From assembly GCA_014058105.1 (NCBI GenBank), contig JACGCM010000715.1:2356001-2420000 (forward strand): a stretch of 64,000 nt of DNA, read 5' to 3'. Numbering within the stretch: position 1 is the first letter of the stretch; every line of letters starts with the position of its first letter. Under the pieces are notes generated by a model, which was not told where the DNA came from, made no database searches, and saw nothing but the letters and a program-made list of their open reading frames with translations. The stretch comes from Kingdonia uniflora (Eukaryota > Streptophyta > Magnoliopsida > Ranunculales > Circaeasteraceae). A program made the translations under genes and the position numbers. Shown piece by piece: positions 35,801-47,348 of this stretch.

Positions 35801-36695
35801 AGTGAGCACAACACTGGTACTGATCTTGACCCTTGAGTGGAGCTCTCTCTGATCCCACTTATTTTAATCCCATAAAGCCATCTCTTTTAAAAGAAAAGGA
35901 TCTATCTTTTTACAAGTAAAAGTTATTCCTCCTCACAAGAGAACATGAATAAGGGACCAACACAATTACTCCTTTTTATTTCAACTCTCTCTACTCCCTA
36001 CTTTTGAGAGCAAGCACATATTCTCTCATGTTTCAAGTTGCATGTTTCTCACCTCCCATGGAGAAAGAGGTGATTACAGTGAGTGGAGAACCATTGATAA
36101 AAGAATCCTCATAAGGGTTCCTTTTTCTAGCCCTAAAATATGCAATACTTTCTAGGGCAAGTCAACATAAAAGGTAAAAAGCAGGCTTTTCAAAGGGAAC
36201 CTCTCTTGTAATGGTGACCCTACTTAGGGTTTATTAGGGACATGGGGGTGTCTATCACTAATAACACATTAAAAGCATATCTTGGTTCTTATTCTTAGTT
36301 AAGTAGAATTAGATAAAGACCATTTAAAACATATTTTTGTACTCACTTATCATGAAGAATGTTATATTAATTTTCTTTTTCTCTTAGTTTCTAGCTAAGC
36401 TTTATGAAGATTTGCATAGATTATTCACTAAAAATCATGCAAAAGAAGGGCACTTTTTAATCCACTGTTTTGAATCCTATGCTTTTAGGGTAATGTCCCG
36501 TTATGTCGCATTATGTTGCGCGCTTATCAAGTCAACCTCTATCCATATGTGTGGGGTCATATCGCCTCGCACATATTTGTATGTATGTATATATGTATGT
36601 ACATAACGTTCACGGACGCTTCAAGTGGATAGTCAAATTATTAATCTCTTAAAGTTTATGTCTTTAAAAATAGCTAAGCATGTCGCTATAAGTCA
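32839..36695. other. Intergenic, 3.9 kb; SYT 3'UTR, then no gene
   Basis: The SYT 3'UTR probably ends near 33010. A promoter-like stretch with CCTATAAAAGGAGAGC at 33640-33655 followed by a pyrimidine-rich leader-like part could be an old LTR, but I found no matched ends. Imperfect direct repeats occur (see 34566 and 35242). No convincing coding exon. Confidence 0.4.
34566..35840. repeat. Diverged direct repeats
   Basis: TTAGAGATTTGGTTGGATAAGGAA (34578) recurs as CTAGAGATTTGGTTGGACAA (35250). CTCAACTTGAAGTTACACTAAA (34874) recurs as TTCAACTTGAAGTTGCACTAAA (35755). The order is kept but spacing differs, as in an old segmental duplication or two remnants of one repeat. Confidence 0.45.
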
Positions 36696-37186
36696 GAGCA
36701 CCCACAACAGCTAGGTACACCCTTACGTGGCGGGTGGATTTTGAAATCCACCCTCTTTTCCACCCAAATCGTCTCCCAGCAGCTAGGTGAATACCTGACG
36801 TGGCATACACAAAATTCATCCAAGGGTGGATTTTCCACCCTGTGGGTGGATTTGGGGTGAATTCACGCCACGTGGTTCTGAAATGCGCATATATATATAG
36901 CCTTTCAGATTATAACACGTGGCTCCCATCCAATGGGTCTCATTGCACGCAGTTCTAAACTACGCGTAGACTTTAATATTATTAGTTACGCGCGGTTCTG
37001 AAGTGCGCTGAGTGTTTGATGGATTAGATCGAGACACGTGGACGTATCTAGGACGTTCATTTCTTGCGCGCGGTTCAGAAGTGCGTTTGGCAAATTCACC
37101 TTGGGGTGGATTCACAACTGCTGTGGGGTGGATTGGATTCACCCTACTTTTGGGGGAATCCTTCCACCCAACTGTTGTGGATGCTC
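36696..37186. mobile_element. TIR element C, short gene-less relative of A and B
   Basis: 491 bp. Left GAGCACCCACAACAGCTAGG, right read inward GAGCATCCACAACAGTTGGG, flanked by TCA on both sides (36693-36695 and 37187-37189). It contains four degenerate copies of the CGCGNGGTTCNGAAGTGCG palindrome (36880, 36948, 36988, 37069). No ORF of note. It looks like a MITE of the family that carries PMD genes in A and B. Confidence 0.85.
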
Positions 37187-37189
37187 TCA

Positions 37190-38925
37190 CAGCTGTAACT
37201 CGAATGCCTTTGAATGTCTAAGATGTATAACTATAGAATAAACTATGTATCATATATATTTCATTGAGAGAGACCGTTCTGCTACCACGTCTCTTTTAGC
37301 GTTTTAGCAATAAGGGGTCAATTCTAACATTCTCTTCATTTATATCTCCTAAAATCAAAGTTTACTAATATGAGATTTGCATATTATATCCATCTTCAAA
37401 CCCATAGTTAAATTCTATAATGTCCTTTCAGTTTCAGCCTCATGATATATTGACTTTAGGATTAAAACAAACTAATGCACAATTAAAATTTGTTTAGTAG
37501 ATTGTATGATCACAGATATCTTATGTTTTGTTGAAGTCCAAGTTTCTAGATCTTACTTATGAAAATATTTTATTTTTAATAATCAACAAATACGGCAAAG
37601 TAATGAACTAATGCCGGTTAATAAGTGATTAATTACATAAAATGTTGAATGTTCAAAGTAGGAATTGGCAAAAAATATATATAAAAAAACATACAGTTTT
37701 ATCTTAATCTAAGAAGTTGAAATAACTTGGATATTTTTTTTCTTCGATAAAATGATTTGGAAGATAGTTTATTACGGGATTTTAATAATCACTTCCCCCT
37801 GCTAATCAGATGCCATCCGAGGTTTGAAACTGTGTGAGCCATAGTTTTAATGCAAAGAAGCATCGAGACTTTTGTAGGCGTTACATTTGGATTTATTGGA
37901 TACAACTCTAAATATGATTTTCAGCAAGATTTAAATTGTGTAAGAAAGTCATGTTCAAACTCTGAAAAACCTAAATACTTTTTTAAAACATTAATTTCTG
38001 AGAAAATATGTGAAAGGAGGTCGTAAGTCCATTACCCAATAGGGAACTTGGCATGATGTAGTGCCCGTGTACCTAGCTCCTCCTCGCCTTTTTAATAGTG
38101 GTAATGACACATTATGAATAAATCCGACCATTGATTCTTACACGATAATAATACATGATGATGACCCTACAACCCTCACTTATGTATATGTTTTCATCAT
38201 TTAAAAGTAGGGAATCCCATTATATGTTTTCCAACATATAATGAAGACTTATATAAAGTCCACTAAACAAAGCATTTTACGCTTTTCCTTTGGTTTCTCA
38301 CTATCACATGTCATAAATTATAGAGTGGCCTAAAAAGCCGTGGGGGCGATCCTTTGAAAATAGGAGGCTTCGCGTGTTTTGATTAAGTAAAAGTGGAAAG
38401 GGTTGCACTTAGCCGGAGGCTCACCCAATTCCTTTCAGCTTCAACCAAATTAGTACTCATTCAAGAATTCTTTGAGCTTTTTAATAAAATAAAATGCTAA
38501 ACAGTAGATCAGAAATATGCTTATATTAGAAAAGGGAGAATTGTCCAGCCGGCTAGATGAAGACCATGGCGGAGTAGGAAAAATAAAATAAAAATAAGAC
38601 TAGGAAATCGATGTCACAATGACATAAAAAAAAATCGAGAAAAATTACTCAGTTGTTTGTATAAACTCAGATTAACAATTACAACTGAGGCTTAGAGGTC
38701 CTTTGAAAACTTAAGCTCACCCGACCGCCGACTTTATAAGATCCGGGTCAAAGATCACTAGAAACCGACCCGTTGACAAAATATATTTCTATGGCATTTT
38801 CGTTAAAATGTTAATTTTCGCGGGTCATTTTAGTCAAATCTGTAAAAATGTTTGACATATTTAACCCTAACTTTCCTTATTCGTACAAATCGTTTCTTTG
38901 CTTCTCACCTCATAAAATAAATAAA
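37190..38925. other. Intergenic, no gene seen
   Basis: AT-rich, with no recognisable gene or element ends. The last few hundred bases are presumably promoter of the following RING/VWA gene; no clear TATA box can be assigned. Confidence 0.4.
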
Positions 38926-38939
38926 CTCTCTCTCTCTCT
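38926..38939. repeat. CT microsatellite in the leader of the RING/VWA gene
   Basis: Seven CT units about 300 bp before the ATG. CT runs are frequent in plant 5' leaders. Confidence 0.7.
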
Positions 38940-39241
38940 GTTTCTATCCACACAAAGCTCAAAACCAGAGCTCTAATGGCGGTCTAAATGAGATGAAGAT
39001 TATGGCAACGCACATGATTTGATTTTTTACGACTAACTCTTTTTATGACCTAGATCTAATCAAAACAAACCCCATTGTTTTCCTTTTCTTATTTCTCTCA
39101 TTTTATTTCACTAACCACTGTTTACAAGTTTTTTTCAATTGAGGAAGAAATCGAGCATTCTGAGATCTGGGTTTTGTAGAGGAAGGCAAAGGGTGTATTT
39201 GAGGATCTGGGGTTTTGATTTAGAGGGTTAGAGGAGGAGAA

Positions 39242-42200
39242 ATGGGGAGTAAATGGATGAAGGTGAAGAGATCAATTGGGATGAATATGTGTGTTTTTGT
39301 TCCTAAAACCCTAGATGATGCTTCTCCGTCTGATAATAATAATATTGGTGGTGGTGAGAGACTCTCCGATGCGTCTTCACTAGCGCTTGCACTGTCTCCA
39401 GTTGATCGAAGCGTGGATTCTCGATTTTTGTCGCCGACTACGCCAACACCGTCTTCGCAGGGGCTTAAGTTGACGAAAATTGGGAGCAGATCTTCGAAGG
39501 TTTGATTTGTTAACTTGTCATTTTGGTGAATTAGTGTGCGTTTTATTATGTGGTGTTTGATTTTGATTTTGATTTTATAACATTGTTATATTATGTACGC
39601 TTTTTTTTCTTTTTTTTTCCTTCTTCGCTATTTTGGGACATTCTAGTGTCTGTTTATTTGGAATTCATGGGTGCTATATTGTTATTGAGTCTGCTTAAAG
39701 TTCTAACTTGTATGCAAGCAATGAAAATTAAGTGATTGTTATTTTAAAAAATTCCAATTTCTTAGAGATTAGAAAAATGGAGGAAACCCCTTTTTTTCTA
39801 GGGAATTTATTTTTGGTTTTCCTGAATTTCTATGTGGATGCACAAATTAAAAGGGGTATTTTAGTACTGGATTGTTACGGGCGGGTTTTCGATTGAATTG
39901 AAGTTTTTCATTGGGAACGCCGGAATAAGGTTTTAACTGAAGATATGACCTGCGGGTTTATTTTTTGTTTAACGCTAATATGAAAAGTGTTACTTGGTGA
40001 ATGGCGTGTTTATATTATTATTGTTGTGTTGTCAAAATTGATAGGTTGTAAATTATGATTTTCTCCATCTTAAGAAATTATTGTTTGTTGCTATTTTATT
40101 GCATCTGTGCTATTGGTTTGTGGGGATAAAGTGTATTGGTAGTCTCTTTAAGGACCATTGTCATTTGGCTGATTTGAAAAGTGAAATTACAGGATTACCT
40201 TTCCTTTTCTATCCTTCTCCTCTGAAGGGAAAGTAGCTTCCCTTGGTCAGAAATTGCACTCTTCCATATGCATTTGTTAGTCTTTTAACAAAAGCCTATG
40301 TGGACCGATTTGTTCCTATCTTTCTAGCAGTAAACTTCATAAAAGGAAAAATGAGAAAAGAAATATAATGAGTAACGGGTAGTTAATGATTCTCTTCTTT
40401 GCTTTGGTAGTAATCTTTCCTGTTTGACTTGAAAGCACTTCATCATTACTGCTAGCATCTTGATTCCCACTAGTCAAGAAAGAAAACTCAAATTCAAGTT
40501 TTTTTTGTTTACTTTTCTAAAACATGGGGTATTGTTCGAATTAGTTTAGTTTTATTACACTTATTGATCATGTTCCTTTTACGTAGTGTGTTTCTTCCCC
40601 TTCCTAGGTGATTGAACTACCTGTAGTAGTCCTAAGATGATGAATCAGCTTGAATAGTGTTCTTTTAGATATTAAATTCAAGCTCAATAGGTTTCTTAAG
40701 CTCTTCCATGTGTGTGGCTTTCCAAGCACAGTAAGGTCACTTCCAATGTTAATGGTGGTCCCATATTAATGGCCATCTTTTTATCTTTTGTCTCTCCTTT
40801 TCCTGTTAGTGGAGTGTTTATTTCTCATTTGCGTACTACTGGATGTAACTTGCAGTATTTGCATACTTTTTAAGTAACAATAGGGACCCTGGCGATATTC
40901 ACAATCATCGTATCAGTGCAATAATGTTGAAAGACATATCAATGTGTTTGGTCCACCATTACATTAACCTGCATCTGCAAAAAGCAGTACGATTCATGCC
41001 ATTAGATTTTATTTTCATACAGGTACTTGGTTAATTATCTTGAGTTTGGTTCAAATTCTACCCATGTATAGTTCACTTAAGCAAGTCGGAAATTCGGTGT
41101 TGTAAAGCACCTAAAAAGTCTTTTTCACTGAAGTTGGCTAGTAGAATTGAACTAGATTGAGTTAAAAAGTGGCTCTCAATCCTAACTAAATTACGTAATC
41201 ATATACTAGATTGAGTTGAGGAGATTTGTCTAGTCTGTCTGATCAATAATGCTTATGGAAGTGCTAGACTTCCTAATGATGCCAGCTATCAGTTTTTGTG
41301 TGATCTTTTCTAGATAATAGAAATAAAAAGTGTTGCGTGTTTTGTTTGTTTGTTTTCTCAATTGCTATTTCATCTATGGTGTAACTTGATTAGTCTTTGG
41401 TGAGATTTTACTTATTGGACTTCATTGGTCCAGTTGGAGTGGATAATTGGTCTCTTTCTATATTTGATTCATGCCTAACTAAATTTTAACCCTCGTGTTT
41501 GCAGAAGACCTGTGCTATATGCCTGGGAACAATGAAAGCTGGCCATGGCCATGCACTGTTCACAGCAGAATGCTCACATGCCTTTCATTTCCATTGTATT
41601 GCTTCAAACGTAAAGCACGGGAATCAAATATGCCCAGTTTGCAGAGCAAAATGGAAGGAAGTACCATTTGAGGGCCCCCAGTTAGATCCTCTAATTGGAA
41701 GGGCGAGAATCAGTCCTGTAGATTTCCCTCAAGATGACAACTGGACAACTGTATTACGACGGCTTCCTCCACCACGCACTGATTCCAATCGTCATATTAC
41801 ATCTCTTATACAAGCCCCGGAGCCTAGTATCTTCAATGATGATGAACCCTTGGATCAAAACCAGCATGAGCTTCCCAGTAATTGTTCTTCAACAAGAGAT
41901 CCAATAGAGAAAATGCCAGTTAAAACTATTGAGATTCAAACATTTCCTGAAGTCTCAGCTGTTACACGGTCAATTTCCCAGGATAAATTCGCAGTTCTGA
42001 TCCATCTCAAAGCCCCTGTTACTACTTCAAAAAGTAATCCTGTCATAAACCAGATGTCACAAAATTCACGTACTCCTGTTGACCTAGTGACCGTGCTTGA
42101 TGTGAGTGGCAGCATGGCAGGGACCAAACTCGCCTTGCTAAAGCGAGCTATGGGGTTTGTGATACAAAACCTTGGCCCGTCCGATAGGCTTTCTGTCATT

Positions 42201-43412
42201 GCATTCTCATCCACTTCCCGCCGCCTCTTTCATCTCCGACGAATGACAGATTCTGGGAGGCAACAGGCATTACAGGCCGTGAACTCATTGGTTTCAAATG
42301 GTGGGACCAACATTGCCGAAGGCCTGAGAAAAGCCGCCAAAGTTATGGAAGAGCGCATCGAAAAGAATCCTGTTAGCAGTATTATTCTTTTATCTGACGG
42401 GCAGGACACTTATACTGTTGCTGGACGTAGTGTCAGTGGACCCAGGCCCGATTACCAGTCCCTCCTTCCCTCTTCCGCATCATTCCAAATTCCGGTCCAT
42501 ACATTTGGATTTGGATCAGATCATGATGCAGCCTCGATGCACGCAATTGCTGAGAACTCGGGTGGGACTTTTTCTTTTATAGAGGCAGAGGGTGTAATCC
42601 AGGATGCATTTGCTCAGTGCATAGGTGGGCTATTGAGCGTGGTGGTTAAAGATTTAAGAGTGGGGATTCAGTGTTTAAATCCTGATATTCATCTTGGCCC
42701 TCTAAAAGCAGGAAGTTATTCAACAGAAATGGTGAATGATTTACGAACTGGATTTATCTGTGTTGGGGATTTATACGCTGACGAAGAGAGGGACTTTCTG
42801 ATATATGTCAATGTTCCTGTCAGTGATTCGAGCAATGTGACTGCTTTGGTGAAGGTACACTGCAAGTACAAATGCCCCGTTTCAAATCAAATCTTGACCG
42901 GAGAAGGCGAAGTAGTAAAGATCCAGCGGCCTGAAGTTGTTACAAATCAGGTGGTTTCTATTGACGTTGACAGGCAAAGAAACCGAGTCCAAGCCGCTGA
43001 AGCGATTGCTGACGCTAGAACTGCTGCAGAGCTTGGTGATTTAGCAGGTGCAGTTTCGGTTCTTGAGAATTGTAGGAAGGTCTTATCAGAAACTACATCT
43101 GCACGAAGTGGGGATCGGCTCTGTGCTGCATTGGACGCAGAGCTTAAGGAAATGCAAGAGAGGATGGCGACTAGGCGAACATACGAGGCATCTGGAAGGG
43201 CATATGTACTTTCAGGACTAAGCTCTCATTCCTGGCAGAGAGCAACAGCACGTGGAGATTCCACGGACAGTACAAGCTTAGTACATAGTTATCAGACCCC
43301 ATCTATGGTAGACTTGGTTACTCGATCTCAAACAATGCTATTGGCTCGCCCGTTGCCTCAACCACCTGTTCGGGTTCCCCGGTCTTTGACAGTCCAGCTG
43401 CAGCCGAGGTGA
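39242..43412 (+). CDS. RING-H2/VWA E3 ubiquitin ligase, WAV3/EDA40 group
   Basis: Two coding exons, 39242-39499 and 41505-43412 (258 + 1,908 bp, 721 residues), joined in phase 0 over a 2-kb intron with GTTTGA donor and TTTGCAG acceptor. The start MGSKWMKVKRSIGMNMCVFV, the Ser/Pro-rich linker PTTPTPSS and the first-intron position fit the EDA40/WAVH1 branch. The RING-H2 begins at about residue 89 (CAICLGTM) and ends in CPVCRAKW, with the Cys3-His2-Cys3 order. The von Willebrand A domain follows from about residue 276, with the metal-site motif DVSGS (about 286-290) and LLSDGQD. The C-terminal part is the family's all-beta plus helical extension. WAV3-type ligases act in root gravitropism and root waving in Arabidopsis; the function here is inferred from the family. 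No break is seen. Confidence 0.92.
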
Positions 43413-43870
43413 TACTCGAGTCTTCTCTAATTATCCTTGATCTACATTAAATGTTTTAGAAACTTTATTTTTGTAGAGTAAATCTGGTGGGGGTATAAGT
43501 AGATGTTTTTTCTTGGTATTTATGGTGAGTGGGGGTGGGGTGTAAATGAATAAAACGATTGGGTAAAGGTGGGAAAAATGTTTTTTGGGGGAAAGAATTG
43601 GTATAATTAGGGTTTTATTTTCTTTGGTTTTAATGTTGGTTTAGGGAGGTGGTGTATATAAGGAGAAAGATCTTTTTTCTCTATTGAGAGGATTATGGGG
43701 GCACAAGCTTGTAATTGTGGCGATGCTTGGGTTGCATTCTTGGCTTAATATATGACAGTATGACTGCTCTTTGTTTTGTCTTCTTTCGTTTATTTTTTTA
43801 CTTTGTGGAGTTTTTTGTACCTGTAAGATTAGCACATCCTTCATTGTTGAATAACAAACCCCATCTTAGT
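43413..43870 (+). other. 3'UTR of the RING/VWA gene (proposed)
   Basis: A GT-rich tail with AATAAA at about 43549 and further A-rich signals up to about 43850. The exact poly(A) site is unknown. Confidence 0.4.
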
Positions 43871-44519
43871 TTTAAGTACTTGGTCAGATAATTGCAGGGG
43901 GACTCCAATTTGCCTTGTTGATCTTATGTTTTATTTTCCGATGAGGTATCTACGAATCATTTTAATCAACAAGAGAAATCTCCGAATATTGGGACTGTTT
44001 TTGAATGTTTGATACACATAAGTATGAAACATACATATCTGGTTGAAAGTAATCGCAGGGTGCATTTGGAGAAGTAAAACCTCTCAAAATGAGTTTCATA
44101 AAACCCAAATTGCTTTATTTCATTCTTGTAGTGCAAAGTTTCAGAAGCTGTATCTTAAGACCTCCTTGTATAGAACATCAGCTAAAACAGCCTATGCCGT
44201 GTTCTCTGCCTGCTGACCATGTCGGTCACTTGTGATATTGTTTTTCCTTATGATACCAGGTCAGTTATGCGGCCTTCAGTTCAATAATGGGCCTTTCTTA
44301 GGGCCAGAGCAGCAAGATTAAGCTAAGCTATTGGGTCGCATCAATATAGAGGTTCGTCCGTGAATATGAAGAATTTATTTGATAATCAAGCGGCACAAGT
44401 TTTGAAAATCAAGGCGCACAAGTTGTAGATGGCAAAAACTCAAGCAAACTCAAGCGTTGGTATCTTGTGGAAATTGTAATTGGTGGAAATATTTGCAGGA
44501 TACCAAGCAATATGTATAC
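43871..44519. other. Intergenic, no gene seen
   Basis: Nothing recognisable before the LTR of the second Tat-like element. Confidence 0.4.
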
Positions 44520-45235
44520 TGTAATGACCTGTTTTCTAGTAGGTCGAAAACACGTCTTACACCAGTGTTAAGAACATATATTATGCAAGTACGAGAGTAA
44601 ATGACACAGTATCTAGCATGGAAAACCTTTCAATAGGTTAAAAACCACGACCTCTAGTGAAGATTTTGAAAAGAGAGAGTTTTGTATTACGATTGACTAA
44701 TTATTACAGAGAGAAAGTGAAGTGGTTACAGAAAATGCAAGTGTAATCTTCTCTCAGTATGTTATGCGTAAGAACTAGCCATCCATCCCCCCCCCCCAGG
44801 GTCTTCCTTCCAGGTAGCTACTTATAAGTCTTATAATACGACCGTTGAGTATACTTAATGATGAACGTTATGGTCGTCTGAACTTGATGAGCTTTGATGA
44901 GATTTCTTGTAACGTCCTGATATTTAATAAACGTTATGGTCACCTGAACTTAATGAGCTTTGATGAGATTTTCTGTAACGTCTTGATATTTGATATTTGC
45001 TGATCTGTAACGGCCTTCTTAATTGCACTTCAGACCGTTTGGAGAAGATACGATCTCTTGTGGAGTTTGCATGTATGCGAGCTATTTGATGAATAGAGGA
45101 GTATCTTCTGCAGTGTGAGTTTAGAAAATGCTTCAAAGTCTCCGAACTGTTCTTAGGTCTTGGATTGTTGTTGATCCGAGCTATATCAGTTCGGATACCG
45201 TACTGAGTACGGGGTTTAGAAATAAGTCCATTACA
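44520..45235 (-). repeat. LTR of a second, truncated Tat-like element
   Basis: 716 bp with inverted tips TGTAATGACC and CATTACA. It shares with the first Tat-like LTR the stretch TAGCATGGAAAACC and TAAAAACCACGACCTC. GAGAGGGGCAT just inside (minus strand, 45236-45247) is a polypurine tract, so this is the 3' LTR of an element reading on the minus strand. It contains a run of about 13 C near 44790 and a 67-bp tandem duplication (AACGTTATGGTC at 44865 and 44932). The partner LTR and gag-pol are absent. Confidence 0.85.
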
Positions 45236-45523
45236 TATGCCCCTCTCAGCCAATAGCAGGAAGTACATGTGTTGCGAGTACTGTTGGGTGAGAAGTTTTT
45301 CTGTCGTCATAAATGCTTCATTGAATGTTTCCATGAATCTAGAGAAAAAATGACTTTGATTGTTGGGCTTTTGAAAAGTCGGCTTGAGGCGCGCACTGCA
45401 GTTTGAATTTCATGGGAAGTTGCAATGTGCATTAAATGCTTTTAATATAAAAATGCTAACGTGGCGAGTTACTGTTCATCCTTCTTCTCCTGTCAGTCGC
45501 CTGTACTGTTTGGAAAAGGACTG

Positions 45524-45958
45524 ATGGTGAGAACTCGTTGTCAAGCCAAAGAGATTAAGGTGCAAAATAAGATGAATATTTTGCAAGAAAGATATTTTGG
45601 TAAGCAGTCGCTCTCTCTGCCTACTCCTATTCCTGTTCCTCCCACCTTCCATGGTATGATGTGGTATGAAATGGTGGAGGCAGAGGAAGATTATGATAAC
45701 ATGTGGCGCTTCCACCATATCGTTGTGCTGGCAAGTGACCGTCTGTCCTGTCTTCGGATGTTGGCCGAAGATGTCGTGAAAGCGGAAGATGAGAAGGCTG
45801 AGGTGACTCCTGGAAAGTATTGTCGAGGTGCGTCGTCTTTGTCACCTGCGGAGGTGGTGAGGATACGGAGGCAGTTGTATCGGATTCACTGCCTTGTCTG
45901 CTCTTGTACTCCACTGTTGTGCTGGATGATACGGGGCAGCACGAAAACTTCAATTTAA
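45524..45958 (+). CDS. Reverse-strand ORF 1 of truncated Tat-like element 2
   Basis: 144 residues from the ATG at 45524 (MVRTRCQAKEIKVQNKMNIL), positional counterpart of 9803-10180. The upstream in-frame ATG at 45461 would add 21 residues, but the shared MV(K/R)TR(S/C)Q start favours 45524. The middle has a helical charged region (SDRLSCLRMLAEDVVKAEDE). The C-terminus has CLVCSC and may be out of the original frame. Function unknown; conservation between two elements suggests it was once a real product. Confidence 0.45.
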   Translation: MVRTRCQAKEIKVQNKMNILQERYFGKQSLSLPTPIPVPPTFHGMMWYEMVEAEEDYDNMWRFHHIVVLASDRLSCLRMLAEDVVKAEDEKAEVTPGKYCRGASSLSPAEVVRIRRQLYRIHCLVCSCTPLLCWMIRGSTKTSI

Positions 45959-47348
45959 GTGTTGCACTGTCATCTTCTGAAGAACACAGTAGATCCTCTT
46001 GTAATAGAGCAAACAGTCTGTAAAAATGTTATGTTGTAATCGGAATTCCGAACTGAATGAAAACTTCTTATTTGCTGACTTTTCTTCTATCTTGTCTGCT
46101 GAAGTGTGTTTTTTTACTGTATCCGAAATGTTTGTATGAAATAAACTTGTCGTCGGTAATATTTCTTTTATACTCTTCGAACTAGTTCCTTGTAGAGTAG
46201 GTCGCTAGTACATAGTTTGTATTCTTCGGAGTCAGAGAATATCCTTGAGGATATAGACATCTAAATTGTAGAATCATTGCTGGTGTCGAGCTGTATACGT
46301 GCTCCTTGTCCAGCTTTTATTGTTGCCATATCTGTTTGAAAAGTTATTACGCATAATAATCTCTTCGCCCTATATACCCGTTCTGTTGGAATGGTATCTC
46401 CATAGTTGTCAGGAGCGGCTGTGATCCTGATGAGATCTCGGATGCAATGGGTGAAGTATGATAGAGGAAGTAGAACTGTCTTGTTGCTGAACCATACGAA
46501 GTGATAGTTCGGTAAATGATGCCTGAAAAACGGATTGTAGAGGACGAGAGTATTGTTGAAGATCATTCTTTGTAAATTGTAGGGTCGGATTCTCGACCAT
46601 AATAAAATGATTTCTTTGATATTCTCTTGTCCCGAATTGATCGGATGCAATATTGTTGCATGATTTTCTACTGATTTTTTGCTTGTGTAGATCCAGAATA
46701 GGATGAGTGACAGCTGTGATAACTGTATTAGGGTTTTAACACAAGCTATATATAATGAGGCAAGGTCGTGTGGCTGCAGACTTTGTTGTTGTACGTGAAT
46801 AACCGTACTACTGCTGATGTTCTTGGGCAGTGAACCTTGCTTAAAATAATGGTAGACAGGCAGGTAGACGAGGCGGTTATAGGGCCAAGGGTCAGACGTG
46901 ATAACAGAGCACGTAACCCCAAACATAATGATGAGGGCAAACGAAAAGACGTGTCTGCTGTGAGGGAGGATGCTGACGTGTGTCATCCTGAATCGAGGGG
47001 TGGTAATAAAAGCCGCCTCTCTTCCTCCCACAATACTCATTTGTTTGCAGAGAAAGAGAGGGTATTTCTAGAGAGAGAAAGTCTTGTAACTTTGAACGTG
47101 GTCCGCCATTGCCATCTGAGTTGCCCCGAATAAACAAAGTTTTGTCGTCTGGAGTGAGAGTATCTGCTGGCGTTGCAGACTGTTGCTCTTCGAGTACAGG
47201 TTAGTACTGTTTTCTTTGATTCTTTGAGTGGCTTGATATAGTTCAACTGTGATAGTTGTAGTTTTGAACTGTGTTGTCTCGTCTGGGGGAGGAGCCTTGA
47301 GGTTTGAAACATTCTGAAAAGGGCTCCTGTTGTTGTATTTATTTTTAG

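Noticed and set aside
39550..39735. 61-codon ORF after the first exon of the RING/VWA gene
   Set aside because: It lies in the 2-kb intron, is Phe/Leu-rich low-complexity sequence, and has no family features.
44786..44800. Run of about 13 cytosines
   Set aside because: A homopolymer in an LTR; likely slippage or sequencing uncertainty, with no function to propose.
46261..47040. A 259-codon minus-strand open frame
   Set aside because: It lies opposite the leader of the reverse-strand gene in Tat-like element 2, has no recognisable domain, and has no counterpart at the same place in the first element. Probably chance.
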